From: Neorhodopirellula lusitana
GTDB lineage: Bacteria > Planctomycetota > Planctomycetia > Pirellulales > Pirellulaceae
Direction of reading: 5' to 3'
Assembly: GCF_900182915.1 (NCBI RefSeq)
Contig: NZ_FXUG01000005.1
Span: 1 to 64,000 of the forward strand
DNA: 64,000 bases
The notes below the pieces were generated by a model that ran no database searches, had not been told where the DNA came from, and was given only the letters and a program-made list of their open reading frames with translations. Below are positions 46,390-59,099 of this stretch, one piece after another. The first letter of the stretch is position 1. Every line of letters starts with the position of its first letter. A program made the translations under genes and the position numbers.

Positions 46390-47265
46390 ATGCCCCAGAT
46401 ACAAACCCAAATTATCCTTGCGCTGTTGTTGATCGTGTTCGACGCAAACGTCACGATCGCCGCACAACCTTTTTTTGTCGTCGGCGAAGATCCCAAGCCG
46501 ACCGAAAAGCAGTGGGTGCCGGTCGACGAGATGTCGGATGAATTTGCAGGAGATTCTCTGGACGATTCAAAGTGGAATCCCCATCCAAGTGGCGATGGGT
46601 GGAATTGGCGCGGACGTCCACCAGCACTGTTTGTCCCTGAAAACGTAACGGTCAAGGACGGCAAGATGAATGTCACCGTCAGCAAACTGGACGCACCAGT
46701 TGAAGGGAAAGGCCAATCGTTCACTCACCAAGGAGCAATCGTTCGCAGCCATCAACCGGGCCAAGTCGGTTGGTACTACGAATGCCGAATGAAGGCCAAT
46801 CAAACCGTGATGTCATCGACATTTTGGCTGAACACCAAGGGCGGTCGAAAACGATTGGAAACAGATATCCAAGAATGCGTCGGGCGAACGACCGAGCTGA
46901 CTGAACCCTGGGCCAAACGCTGGGACGAGATCTTTCACTCCAACGCCATTCATTGGCCAGGGCCCGACAATCCGGAAAAGCTTCAAATCCAGGGCCAAGA
47001 AAGAACGCAGACTAAAAACTGGGAACGTTTCTATGTCTACGCCGCTTGGTGGAAATCACCCGACGAACTTCGTTTCTATTTGGACGGCAAGTACGTCTAC
47101 TCGATCCATCCCAAAACCAAGTGGGATGTCCCCGCCTACCTCACCATGGCCATCGAAACCTACGACTGGAATCCGCTTCCCGACGACGGCGGCTTGGTTG
47201 AAAGCGGAACATGGGACCAACGCACCACCCAATACGATTGGGTCAGAACTTGGCGATTGGAATAG
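46390..47265 (+). CDS. Exported GH16 glycoside hydrolase, beta-agarase/porphyranase-like
   Basis: 291 residues; signal peptide MPQIQTQIILALLLIVFDANVTIA. The GH16 jelly-roll shows DEFAGDSLDDSKWNPHP, WNWRGRPPALFVPENVTVKDG, and the catalytic strand RLETDIQECVG, i.e. E-x-D-x-x-E with Glu157 as nucleophile and Glu162 as acid/base. The x-x spacing is the beta-bulge form used by agarases, porphyranases and carrageenases. FYVYAAWWKSPDELRFYLDGKYV closes the fold. WNWRGRPPALF is typical of the agarase/porphyranase branch. Expected action: endo-cleavage of a red-algal galactan. It is divergent from the ECF operon, 158 bp before the channel-like gene, and not part of a visible galactan locus. Confidence 0.88.
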   Translation: MPQIQTQIILALLLIVFDANVTIAAQPFFVVGEDPKPTEKQWVPVDEMSDEFAGDSLDDSKWNPHPSGDGWNWRGRPPALFVPENVTVKDGKMNVTVSKLDAPVEGKGQSFTHQGAIVRSHQPGQVGWYYECRMKANQTVMSSTFWLNTKGGRKRLETDIQECVGRTTELTEPWAKRWDEIFHSNAIHWPGPDNPEKLQIQGQERTQTKNWERFYVYAAWWKSPDELRFYLDGKYVYSIHPKTKWDVPAYLTMAIETYDWNPLPDDGGLVESGTWDQRTTQYDWVRTWRLE

Positions 47266-47422
47266 CTGCTAAGACAGTCGGCGGCCTTCAAACAATGGAA
47301 AATCAACCTACCGCAGGATCGCATTGGATTAACACGCTAGGGGCAAGCTTGTCACGCGTCGCGAGAAGGCTTCCAATGGACGTTGTGTTTTCACAATCGC
47401 ATCAGAGCCATCGTGCCGTTTC

Positions 47423-49168
47423 ATGAAAGAGTCTGCTCGTTACCTATTGCCGATCCTCTTCTTCGTCGCGTTGGTGTTGTCCGTCGGAACGAGCGGTTTC
47501 CTATTGCTTGAAGATGGGATCAGCGTCCATGACGCGTTCTATATGGCGGTGACCGCGATCACGCCGACTCAATTTCATGAGGTCCACAAGTTATCGATCG
47601 GTGGCCGCTACTTCACCGTGGCACTCGTGTTTTGTGGATTCGGCGCCGTTGTAGCTTTCGCGACTCAGTTCGCCAGGCTGATTGTCCAAAGCGAGTTGGA
47701 AGGCGTGGGGATCATTACTCAAAAGCAAATGAGACGGAGAATCCGACAGATGAAGAACCACTACATCGTTTGCGGTTTCGGCGAAATTGGCGGTGCGATT
47801 TGTGGCGAACTCGTCCAACAACAACTGCCCTTCGTCGTAATCACCGCCGACAGCGATTCCGGTGCCGCGATCGAGCGAGAAGGATTCGCGAGCGTGAAGG
47901 GAAATCCAACGGCCGACGCGTCACTCAAGCAAGCCGGTATCGAACACGCCAAGGGCGTGATTGCTGTCTTGGCCGACGATGCCGACAACCTGTTCATTTC
48001 GCTAGCTGCTCGAGAGCTCAATCCTAAGATTCTGATCATCGCCCGTGGTGAGGATTCTGGTGTCGAGGATCGTATCCTGCGGGCCGGTGCCGACATCGTC
48101 GTCTCGCCCATGAAGCTTGGTGGCCAACAGATCGCGACGCTGATTCGCCAGCAAGACGGTTCTTCGTCCGACCTGCAATCGTCCAATGCTAGCGTAAAAG
48201 GCTTGGAATTGATCAGCCACAAGAACGATACCGACAACTCGCTGGATGTCGCCGATGTCATGGCTCAACACCATGCGATCGGTGCTTGTGGTATCGAGAG
48301 TATCAATGGGAGCTTCACGGCGGAAACAACCACTGAATCAAAGCTGGCGGCCGGTGAAACACTGGTGATGTACAAGCGAGTTAAGCATCCCACCGACATC
48401 ACCACCACCGCTTCGAAACGCCGTACGATTCTGTTGGCCGACGACCATCGTGCCTTGCGTTTGTTGTTTTCACGCAAGCTTGTTGCCGCCGGGCATGATG
48501 TCATCCAAGCGGCCACGGGTGAACAAGCCTTGGAACTCGCGCGATCGCAGCAGCCCGAGTTAATCGTCTTGGATGTCAACATGCCCGGTTTGGATGGCTA
48601 TCAGGTTTGCCAGGAACTGCGTCAGGAAAGCAAGTTCAAAACCGTCCCAATCATCCTCTACTCTGCCGACGAAACCAAAGAGTTCATCCGGCGAGGCAAG
48701 GACGCCGGAGCGGAAATGTGCATTCGCAAAACAAGCAAGAGTTCCGAATTACTGGCCAGTATCGAGAAGGCGTTTTCCGCTCATCAAGTCACGTTCGACT
48801 CACAAAAAGTCGGAGCCACCGAGGCCTTCAACCTTGACGTTTTAAAAGAAAACGTTGGCGACGACCCGGATCTTTGGGACGAATTAATCGATGCGATGCT
48901 GGAGGAGACACCGCGTTTACTGGATGAGATGCAGGAAGCCTTCAAACAGAACAACGTGGACCAAATACGCCACACCGCGCACACATTGAAGGGATCACTC
49001 GAAATCTTCGGCGCCTCCTCAGCACAGGAACTGGCGGCCCGCCTTGAACTCGCGGGCGAGGCAACCGATCGGCAAGAATTGGCCGATACCCACGACAAGT
49101 TCAAATCACAGTGCGAAAACCTTCTGAACGCCTTGAAAGAATGTCGCGTCGCACTCTGCGGAGGTTGA
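47423..49168 (+). CDS. K+-channel-like/RCK sensor fused to receiver and Hpt domains, no selectivity filter
   Basis: 581 residues. The first 90 resemble a two-helix K+ channel: helix 1 at about 7-28, pore loop at 36-58 and helix 2 at about 62-86. The usual T-V-G-Y-G-E-V-H-P-L-S is here P-T-Q-F-H-E-V-H-K-L-S (residues 48-58), so the filter is lost while its flanks are kept. Residues 112-230 are a TrkA-N/RCK NAD-binding domain (IVCGFGEIGGAI, Gly118/120/123), followed by an RCK_C-like part to about 320. A receiver domain follows (TILLADDHRALRLL, acidic 340-341, phospho-acceptor Asp384 in VLDVNMPGLDG). The C-terminal Hpt domain has His520 in AHTLKGS. A kinase gene follows 148 bp later. It seems to be a ligand/redox sensor feeding a phosphorelay rather than a channel. 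Confidence 0.85.
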   Translation: MKESARYLLPILFFVALVLSVGTSGFLLLEDGISVHDAFYMAVTAITPTQFHEVHKLSIGGRYFTVALVFCGFGAVVAFATQFARLIVQSELEGVGIITQKQMRRRIRQMKNHYIVCGFGEIGGAICGELVQQQLPFVVITADSDSGAAIEREGFASVKGNPTADASLKQAGIEHAKGVIAVLADDADNLFISLAARELNPKILIIARGEDSGVEDRILRAGADIVVSPMKLGGQQIATLIRQQDGSSSDLQSSNASVKGLELISHKNDTDNSLDVADVMAQHHAIGACGIESINGSFTAETTTESKLAAGETLVMYKRVKHPTDITTTASKRRTILLADDHRALRLLFSRKLVAAGHDVIQAATGEQALELARSQQPELIVLDVNMPGLDGYQVCQELRQESKFKTVPIILYSADETKEFIRRGKDAGAEMCIRKTSKSSELLASIEKAFSAHQVTFDSQKVGATEAFNLDVLKENVGDDPDLWDELIDAMLEETPRLLDEMQEAFKQNNVDQIRHTAHTLKGSLEIFGASSAQELAARLELAGEATDRQELADTHDKFKSQCENLLNALKECRVALCGG

Positions 49169-49184
49169 AAACGCTCGCCCATTT

Positions 49185-49206
49185 TGCTGACGCTTGGCGT
49201 CAAGCA
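49185..49206. terminator. Hairpin between the channel-like gene and the kinase gene
   Basis: TGCTGACGC (49185-49193) pairs with GCGTCAAGCA (49197-49206), with one bulged A, over a TTG loop, 17 bp after the stop. No U-run follows on the plus strand. It may weaken read-through into the kinase or stabilise the transcript end. Confidence 0.4.
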
Positions 49207-49315
49207 GAGTACGATGAGGGGGTGTCACCGAGTTTGCCGGGTAGCGTCCGGGAGACGGACCGTGCCCAGTCGAGCACCATTGTAGACCAACCCCTTGCAG
49301 GCAAAGCATACGGCG

Positions 49316-52774
<3,459 letters not shown>

Positions 52775-52872
52775 CTGAATCAACGCGAAGACATCGAAAG
52801 CCGCGTCCTGAGCCCGCGCTGCGATGAGCCGGGCCCAGTAGAAATCGTGGCTCCATGAAGCGGGAAACGTGG

Positions 52873-53364
52873 TCAGATAACGACCGGCTTGCCCAACTGG
52901 CGACGGACTGGAACGACCTGCCCCGAGTGCATGAGCGCGTGCGAGCCAATCAACACAAAAACTGCGCCAACGGTTGGGCACCATGGCTGGAATTGTTCCG
53001 GTGAAGCTGCCGCCAACTGCTCGTCGGTGATAGCATCGAGGGCCGCTAGCGAGGTCTCACGAACCTTTTTCATCAAGGCCAGGTACTCGTCCTTGCTGCA
53101 GAATTTGGAAGCATCGTCGCAGTCAATGTTCTCTTTGCCGTGAGCCTCCGCGAAACCTTCGGGCAACTCGGTTGCCGTGTCAGGGCAAATCGACTTCAGC
53201 AAGCTGACTTCGGACGCGATAAGGTGCCCGGTTTGCCACGCCAAGTGATTGCACCCGGGGGCAGGCCGTAACATCAGTTCAGCATCTTCCATGTCCCCAA
53301 GGTAGGACGTGTACACCATGTCGCTCAAGCCCATAGCGGAGCGGATTGCTTCTTTCCCGTGCAT
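52873..53364 (-). CDS. DinB-family protein
   Basis: 163 residues from the ATG at 53364 (MHGKEAIRSAMGLSDMVYTSYLGDM), chosen because the family begins with exactly such a helix; an in-frame ATG at 53403 is an alternative. Four-helix bundle with GCNHLAWQTGHLIASEV (metal-binding His) and a second conserved region GAVFVLIGSHALMHSGQVVPVRRQLG with H-x3-H for the metal site. DinB-type proteins bind Ni/Zn/Fe and some are thiol-dependent transferases; the substrate here is unknown. It has no clear operon partner and converges on the kinase gene. Confidence 0.85.
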   Translation of the reverse strand: MHGKEAIRSAMGLSDMVYTSYLGDMEDAELMLRPAPGCNHLAWQTGHLIASEVSLLKSICPDTATELPEGFAEAHGKENIDCDDASKFCSKDEYLALMKKVRETSLAALDAITDEQLAAASPEQFQPWCPTVGAVFVLIGSHALMHSGQVVPVRRQLGKPVVI

Positions 53365-53636
53365 GCTTTTTGTCAATGTTGAAGGATACGAGTGAAACGG
53401 CATTACGCGTCGATTCCGCGTTGCCAAAAGGATCCGGAAGTTTAGCAGACAGACCATGCCGGGTCTCGCACGCCCAACCGAAACCAACGGTTCCACTTCG
53501 CGAAGACATCGTCTAAGAATCCACTTTCGGCTGTCTAAGAAACAACGCTGTGCCTCTCCCAATTTTGTCGGGACAGGCTTTCACGTGCCGGAGATCACCA
53601 GACTTTCGGTGGCAGCGGCGTATCCGGAATCAGTTG

Positions 53637-54095
53637 TTAGCCGCTCTTGCGAGCCGAATCGCTGGTTGTCGCGGTTTGCGCGGGAGCATCGCGGAGCAAC
53701 TTGGTGTATTCGTCGACGCCATCTTGTTCGTCAACCAAGATGTCTTCCAAGAAGACGACCAACGCTCGATTCGATTCCGCCAGTTCCAATGCTTGCGTGT
53801 ACATTTCAACGGCCTTGGCTTCGAACGCCAAGCTGAACTCAAGCACTTCACGCAAGTCTTTGCTCTGCTTGATTTCATTCCGCGTCGCAACAGGAACGCC
53901 ACCCAAGGCAGCAATCTTGTCGCCGATCAAGCGAGCGTGACCGAACGATTCTTTCGCATCGCCTTCAAACTTCGATGCGTACACTTCTCGCCAGACACCT
54001 TCCAGAATGAATGAGGCTTGCGAGTACTGGGCAACGCCAGTCCATTCGTGCTTGAGGATTTCGTTCAGGCAATCGAGTAGTTCTTGACTGGCCAT
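53637..54095 (-). CDS. Ferritin-like / bacterioferritin-like protein
   Basis: 152 residues from the ATG at 54095 (MASQELLDCLNEILKHEWTGV). A four-helix ferritin-like fold with iron-ligand pattern: Glu of HEWTGVAQY (helix 1), H-A-R around AKESFGHARLIGDKI (helix 2), E-x-x-A-V-E-M-Y (helix 3) and E-D-I-L-V-D-E-Q-D (helix 4). The pair E..E/H is typical of a di-iron centre. It is shorter in its C-terminal helix than bacterioferritin, and no heme-binding Met is evident. Expected function: iron storage or ferroxidase/peroxide detoxification in the cytoplasm. Its ATG follows GGGGTTAGAGCTC-type sequence poorly, and no operon partner is visible. Confidence 0.85.
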   Translation of the reverse strand: MASQELLDCLNEILKHEWTGVAQYSQASFILEGVWREVYASKFEGDAKESFGHARLIGDKIAALGGVPVATRNEIKQSKDLREVLEFSLAFEAKAVEMYTQALELAESNRALVVFLEDILVDEQDGVDEYTKLLRDAPAQTATTSDSARKSG

Positions 54096-54289
54096 GGGGA
54101 TCTTCGTGGGGTTAGAGCTCGAATAGGTGGTTTCAGATTGAATTGTAGCAATTTGCCGTTCCCGCGAAACAGACATTTCTTCGCGATTGCCACCGCAAGC
54201 CGTTTAACAGCCTGGCCGAAGCATTCAGATTCCCGCTAGATCGGATGCACCGAGACCTCGCACACTTCACCGCTGGTTGATGAACAAGA

Positions 54290-57200
54290 TCAGCGTTCGA
54301 TTTGGTTGATTGCTTGCGACAAGATGCGTTCACGGTCGGGGGTGCCGCCCCAAGCGGGATCAACGTGGTTGCCGGCGCGTGCTGCCGCGACGAGGTGCGC
54401 GATTAGGCCCTCAATTCGGACTCCACGGATTTCGCTGATTTGATTCAGCGTGTAGCCGTCCCGGCATAGCTTCCAGGTCCAATAACCAGGGTTGCCAGAT
54501 CCGGATTTGCCAGAACCAGATTTGCCAGAGCCAGACGTGCCCGTGTCAGAACGACCCGTGGGAGAGTTTTCTGCACTGGATTGATTGGAGTTTGTGCCTA
54601 GGGTTGACGACTTGGAGGCGGACTGGATTTCGGCGGAAGAGGCTGCCCGTTCTCGAGTCGAATTATTCGGTTCGCTTCCAGGTGCAGTGCCTGGTGCACC
54701 GGCAGGATCGAGTGATTGCGAGTCGGCAGACTGGGTTGCTGGAGTCGAACGGGTTGCTGGAGTCGAACGCGGTGGTGGCGTCGACGCGGGTGCTGGAGCC
54801 GAAGGGGGTGCTGGCGTTGGTTGGGAAACGGGAGTCGGTGGGCCGTATTGAGCTTCGTGTTCCGACATCGTTTGCGTGATCAGGTCTAAGAGATCGCTTC
54901 CATAGGCGTCCATGAACTCGTTGCTAACACCGGAGATCGCTTCCAATTGAGTGGCATTGGCAGGGCGTTTTTCGGCCAATCGTTCAATCGTTGAGGTGCT
55001 GAGGATTTGGTGAGGGGACACCGCCAGTGCGGCGGATCGCTTCCGCCGGAATCGCTTGATCCGATCGACCAATTCGCGGGTGAGGCCGGACTCGTGATCG
55101 TCCTGAATCAGATCCGCGACGGATCCGCCGGTTCCCGTGGTGAGGTTGTTGACCAAACTGGTGACGGGCCCGCCCATTTCTGTCGGGCTGGCGGGCGGTT
55201 CGCTGGCAGGCGGCGTGCTGGCGGAAGCCCCGCTGGAATTGGGTCCGTTACGTTCTGGCTCGTTGAGGTTGGGGGTGTTGGAAGCGGACTGCTCAGGCGA
55301 TGTATCGGTTTTAGTTTTCGATATGCTCGCGGTCGGCGGCGGCACGGGCTCTTCGTCGTTTTCGACGTCGCCGGATTCGATACCGGCAGCGACAGTGGCC
55401 AACTTCTTAGCAAGCTTATGTTTAATCTGCACGGCCGCAGGCAGCGGCTCGGTGCAATTCATAACTCGCCGGCCGATGTCGGTGATGTGGATAGTGGGTC
55501 GGCGTTCGCTGATCTCTTTTTGTTCCACCAGCCCGGCGTTGAGCAGCCCATCGAGCACGTCGCTGAGTTCGGTTTGAGTGCATCCGGTCAGCATGCCATA
55601 GGTGCTAAGTCGGTCGAGCCGAAGTTGGGTGACGCGTTTGTTTTTGGAACCGGCCAGCATCTGCGCCACCAAGTTCTTTCCGAGCCGGCCATGTGTGCGG
55701 ACGACACCGGAAAGTGTCACGCGAATCGCCGTTAACAGACTGCGTTGGTCAACATCGGGGTAGGCAATCGACATACCGGGCGTCGATGCGTTGCTCCCGG
55801 CGACCATGGCACCGGAGATCATATCGCCGCTGACGATCGTTCCCGAGGTCTTGATTAACTTGCCGCCGACCGGGTCGCAGCGGTCACACTTGGTGCAGTC
55901 TTCCGCGTTGGGGTCGCCAAAGTAATCGAGGATGACACGTTGGCGACATGAGCTGGCACGGGCGAACTTGATGACGGCATCCAGCTTGTCGTATTCCGCT
56001 TGTTTGCGAACGGCGAGTTCGTTGAAGTCAATTTTCAGGTCATTGAACTTCAGGTCGCGGCGCGTGATGTGAACCGCTCGGCCGCGGAACGGCGGGATGT
56101 AATCGAAGGCTCGTAGCTTGGTCAGTTCGCGGAGTTGCGAGGTGACCTTGGCGCGATCCATTCCGGCTAGCTTGGCGAGGTAGTCGGGGCGTACGAACAC
56201 GTCTTCGCCGCGTCGCTCGCCCACCACTTTTTCAACCGCCGACATGACCTTGCGTTTGGTCTTGGCTTCGCGTGGCAGGAAGTCGAGCATGGTCGGTGCA
56301 TCGGAATCGATTCGCACGACGGCTTGGTTGGATCCCGCATCGAGCCGCTTCAACACGCCAGCACGTGCGAGCAAGGTTTCTGATGTGCTGATCGCTTCGG
56401 TCCCATCGCGAACTTGGATCGCTTCCTTGACCTGGTCGAGGGTCAATTCAATCGGGTCTTCTTCACGGGACAGCAAGAACTCGTAAACCTTCTTGACCGT
56501 GGCGGCCGAAGGGTAGCGGTTCTCGATAAAGAACTCTTGGATTTGCCGATCGAAGTAGGCGAATAGCAACAAACAGTCGCTCATCTCGCCGTCGCGGCCC
56601 GCCCGGCCTGCTTCTTGGTAGTACGCTTCGAGTGAGCCGGGGATGTTGAAATGGACGACGAAGCGAATGTCGGATTTGTCGATACCCATACCGAAGGCGT
56701 TGGTGGCGACAATCGCCGACAGCTCGCCTTTCATGAACGACTCTTGGACTCGCCGCCGGTCATCGGGATGCAATCCGGCGTGATAGGCACCGACTTTGCG
56801 GCCGGTTTTTTCGGGCAGCCATTGAGCGATCTCTTCGCAACGCTTACGTGTCGCAGCGTAGATGATCCCGGTGCCGTCGCGGTACTTCAGGTATTGTTGC
56901 AGTGCGACTTGTTTGGCGGTGTCGTTATTGCACGACTCCACCCCGAACTTCAGATTCGTGCGGGCGAATCCGGTGACGAAGACTTTGGGTGTTTTCAGAT
57001 TCAGCAGCCCACAGATGTCGTCGCGAACCGTCGGCGTGGCCGTTGCGGTCAAGGCGATCGTTTGCACGCCATCGAGATAGCGGTCACGGAATCGGCCCAA
57101 ACGCGAATAGTCGGGGCGGAAGTCGTGCCCCCATTCGCTGACGCAGTGAGCTTCGTCGACAGCCAACAGTGATACATCGGCTTTGGAAACCGCTTCCAGA

Positions 57201-57619
57201 AAGCGACCGTTGCGAAGCCGTTCGGGGGCAACGTAGATCATGTCCAGCTCGCCACGGGCCATGGATTCCATGACGGATTCTTGTTGGCCATGGGACAGCG
57301 AGCTGTTGATCAGCTTGGCTCGGATGCCACGAGCGACCAGCGTGTCGACCTGGTCTTTCATCAGCGCGATCAGCGGTGAGACCACGATCGTGGTGCCTTC
57401 CCGGGCGAGCGAGGGCAATTGGTAGCAAAGACTTTTACCGCCGCCGGTGGGCATCACGCACAAGCAATCGTCACCTGCGGCTAACGCATCGACCACGCCT
57501 CGTTGTCCAGGCCGAAATGATTGCAGGCCGAACCGGGGCAGCAGCGATTCCGGATCGGAAGTGGTGGGCCGAACGCGATGGGACTCCGGGGAGCTCGAAG
57601 GGGTCGCGGAGGGGGGCAT
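54290..57619 (-). CDS. recQ: RecQ-type DNA helicase with unusually long C-terminal region
   Basis: 1109 residues, against about 600 for the usual bacterial form. The helicase core is complete: FGLQSFRPGQRGVVDALAAG, Walker A TGGGKSLCYQLPS, DEAH box VDEAHCVSEWGHDFRPDY, TATATPTVRDDI, GMGIDKSDIRFVVH and YYQEAGRAGRDG. A Zn-binding Cys set follows (CRQRVILDYFGDPNAEDCTKCDRC), then an RQC winged helix. An HRDC domain lies near residues 860-930 (ALAVSPHQILSTSTIERLAEKRP). The unusual part is two long disordered tracts rich in Ser/Pro/Thr/Gly (including SGSGKSGSGKSGSG and repeated RSTPAT units) and a last helix-turn-helix (WKLCRDGYTLNQISEIRGV). It unwinds recombination/fork structures. Confidence 0.93.
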   Translation of the reverse strand: MPPSATPSSSPESHRVRPTTSDPESLLPRFGLQSFRPGQRGVVDALAAGDDCLCVMPTGGGKSLCYQLPSLAREGTTIVVSPLIALMKDQVDTLVARGIRAKLINSSLSHGQQESVMESMARGELDMIYVAPERLRNGRFLEAVSKADVSLLAVDEAHCVSEWGHDFRPDYSRLGRFRDRYLDGVQTIALTATATPTVRDDICGLLNLKTPKVFVTGFARTNLKFGVESCNNDTAKQVALQQYLKYRDGTGIIYAATRKRCEEIAQWLPEKTGRKVGAYHAGLHPDDRRRVQESFMKGELSAIVATNAFGMGIDKSDIRFVVHFNIPGSLEAYYQEAGRAGRDGEMSDCLLLFAYFDRQIQEFFIENRYPSAATVKKVYEFLLSREEDPIELTLDQVKEAIQVRDGTEAISTSETLLARAGVLKRLDAGSNQAVVRIDSDAPTMLDFLPREAKTKRKVMSAVEKVVGERRGEDVFVRPDYLAKLAGMDRAKVTSQLRELTKLRAFDYIPPFRGRAVHITRRDLKFNDLKIDFNELAVRKQAEYDKLDAVIKFARASSCRQRVILDYFGDPNAEDCTKCDRCDPVGGKLIKTSGTIVSGDMISGAMVAGSNASTPGMSIAYPDVDQRSLLTAIRVTLSGVVRTHGRLGKNLVAQMLAGSKNKRVTQLRLDRLSTYGMLTGCTQTELSDVLDGLLNAGLVEQKEISERRPTIHITDIGRRVMNCTEPLPAAVQIKHKLAKKLATVAAGIESGDVENDEEPVPPPTASISKTKTDTSPEQSASNTPNLNEPERNGPNSSGASASTPPASEPPASPTEMGGPVTSLVNNLTTGTGGSVADLIQDDHESGLTRELVDRIKRFRRKRSAALAVSPHQILSTSTIERLAEKRPANATQLEAISGVSNEFMDAYGSDLLDLITQTMSEHEAQYGPPTPVSQPTPAPPSAPAPASTPPPRSTPATRSTPATQSADSQSLDPAGAPGTAPGSEPNNSTRERAASSAEIQSASKSSTLGTNSNQSSAENSPTGRSDTGTSGSGKSGSGKSGSGNPGYWTWKLCRDGYTLNQISEIRGVRIEGLIAHLVAAARAGNHVDPAWGGTPDRERILSQAINQIER
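54480..54545 (-). repeat. Short repeats encoding SGSGK units in the RecQ tail
   Basis: 15-nt repeats in the reading frame give GSGKSGSGKSGSGNPG just before the last HTH domain. A second repeat set at about 54726-54790 encodes RSTPAT-type units. Both are in-frame, so gains or losses would only change linker length. Confidence 0.6.
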
Positions 57620-57926
57620 CCAAAACGCCTGTTTGAAAAGAGTTCCTTGCTGTTGAGCCGTCGGCTGGTTGTAACAGTCGACGACGACTGACGTTATAGC
57701 AGGTCCCTCGTTTGCTGGACAAAAGTGTACGAAATCGATCTATCTGAACACGTCCTTTTTGAGATACAAGCGGGTCGGCGGTTTGTCGATTGGTCGCTGT
57801 GACGTTCAGCATTTTGGCGTCCGGACTTCGATGCGACCAGACGCAGGTGCGATTGGAAGCGTCTGCCAAGGCAATCGTGTGGGTCGGATTGAAGGCCTGA
57901 TTGAATTTGTTTGTTGGAGAATCATT

Positions 57927-59099
57927 TTGAACACTCATCCTAAGCTCAATCACGTGGCGTTGGTGTCACTGATCGCATCCCTGTTTGTGATGACACACCT
58001 TTTGAGCAGTGTCGTAACATCCACTGCGTCAGCCCAAGGTTGGAAGTCAGGCCAAGCCAATTGGAACGGCTCGGGGTATCAGTACCCGCCGACGCCAGCA
58101 CCGATGGCAGCCCCGGAAACAGCTTCGAGCATGCTGGCCTTGCCCACGAATCAGGTTCCCTCAATCAACGAACTGCCGGATGAATGGACGGCTGAGTTTG
58201 GCTTGTCGGAAAGCTCTCTCGATTTGCCGGTGTTGGAATCTCCCACGATGTCGCCACCCGTACTCGGGCAGGCTTCCGCAAAGGTACCCGTTGAGGCACT
58301 GCCGTTGACCGATGGCGCGGTTGGGTCAGGGACCTACGATGGTTCCATGCCCATGGGTAACGCGATCGCCGACGGAGAAACGTTTGACCATCCGCCGCTG
58401 GAAGAAGAGGTGGTGCAGTGGTATCAAGTTCCTTGGCGCTGGATTAGCAAAGGCTGGGAAAACCACGCTGAGTTTGGCTTGGATGGCAGCAGCGGGAACG
58501 CCGACACGCTGGCAATCCAAACCGGTCTGGAAATGAAACGCAAAACCAAGAAGTACACCTTGGCACTCGACTTCGATTACCGGCAAGCGAGCGCGAACAA
58601 CGCTACAACGGAAGACAACGGGCGTTTCAACCTCGACTATGACCGACTCTTTGACGACTCCCCCTGGAGCTTGTTTGGCAAGTTCGGGATGGAGTTCGAT
58701 GAGTTCAAGTCGTTCGACTTGCGTCTGAACATGAACGGCGGTTTAGGCTACTACTGGATCCGCAATGACAAAACCAACATCGTCACTCGCTTCGGTGCTG
58801 GTGCGTCGAAGGAAATCGGTTCACCGGATGATGACTGGGTTCCGGAAGCCGTGTTCGGCTTTGAAGCAGACCACCAATTGTCGGCGCGGCAAAAAGTCAA
58901 AGCCAAGATTGACTACTTCCCTGCGTGGGATGACTTTAGCAACTACCGGTTGGTAACCGACTTGGCATGGGAAACGCTGATCGATAGCAGCGAGAATCTT
59001 TCGCTGCGTTTATCGCTGACAGATCGCTACGACAGCACACCGCAAGGTGCTAAGCCGAACGACTTCTATTACTCCGCACTGTTGCTTTACAAGTTCTAG
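57927..59099 (+). CDS. DUF481 outer-membrane beta-barrel protein
   Basis: 390 residues if started at the TTG at 57927, six bases after the strong ribosome site GGAGA; the signal peptide (LNTHPKLNHVALVSLIASLFVMTH) then begins properly. The frame is open upstream to 57759, but that part lacks coding character. After a Pro/Ala-rich segment of about 110 residues the DUF481 barrel follows: GWENHAEFGLDGSSGNADT, YTLALDFDYRQASANNATTEDN, GRFNLDYDRLF, DLRLNMNGGLGYY, with alternating strands up to the terminal YYSALLLYKF (aromatic C-terminus, as outer-membrane barrels require). The DUF481 family is widespread; the role is unknown, perhaps an OM salt/stress-induced barrel. Confidence 0.85.
   Translation: MNTHPKLNHVALVSLIASLFVMTHLLSSVVTSTASAQGWKSGQANWNGSGYQYPPTPAPMAAPETASSMLALPTNQVPSINELPDEWTAEFGLSESSLDLPVLESPTMSPPVLGQASAKVPVEALPLTDGAVGSGTYDGSMPMGNAIADGETFDHPPLEEEVVQWYQVPWRWISKGWENHAEFGLDGSSGNADTLAIQTGLEMKRKTKKYTLALDFDYRQASANNATTEDNGRFNLDYDRLFDDSPWSLFGKFGMEFDEFKSFDLRLNMNGGLGYYWIRNDKTNIVTRFGAGASKEIGSPDDDWVPEAVFGFEADHQLSARQKVKAKIDYFPAWDDFSNYRLVTDLAWETLIDSSENLSLRLSLTDRYDSTPQGAKPNDFYYSALLLYKF

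Noticed and set aside
55007..55735. 242-residue plus-strand frame
   Set aside because: Antisense to the RecQ helicase gene and without motifs.
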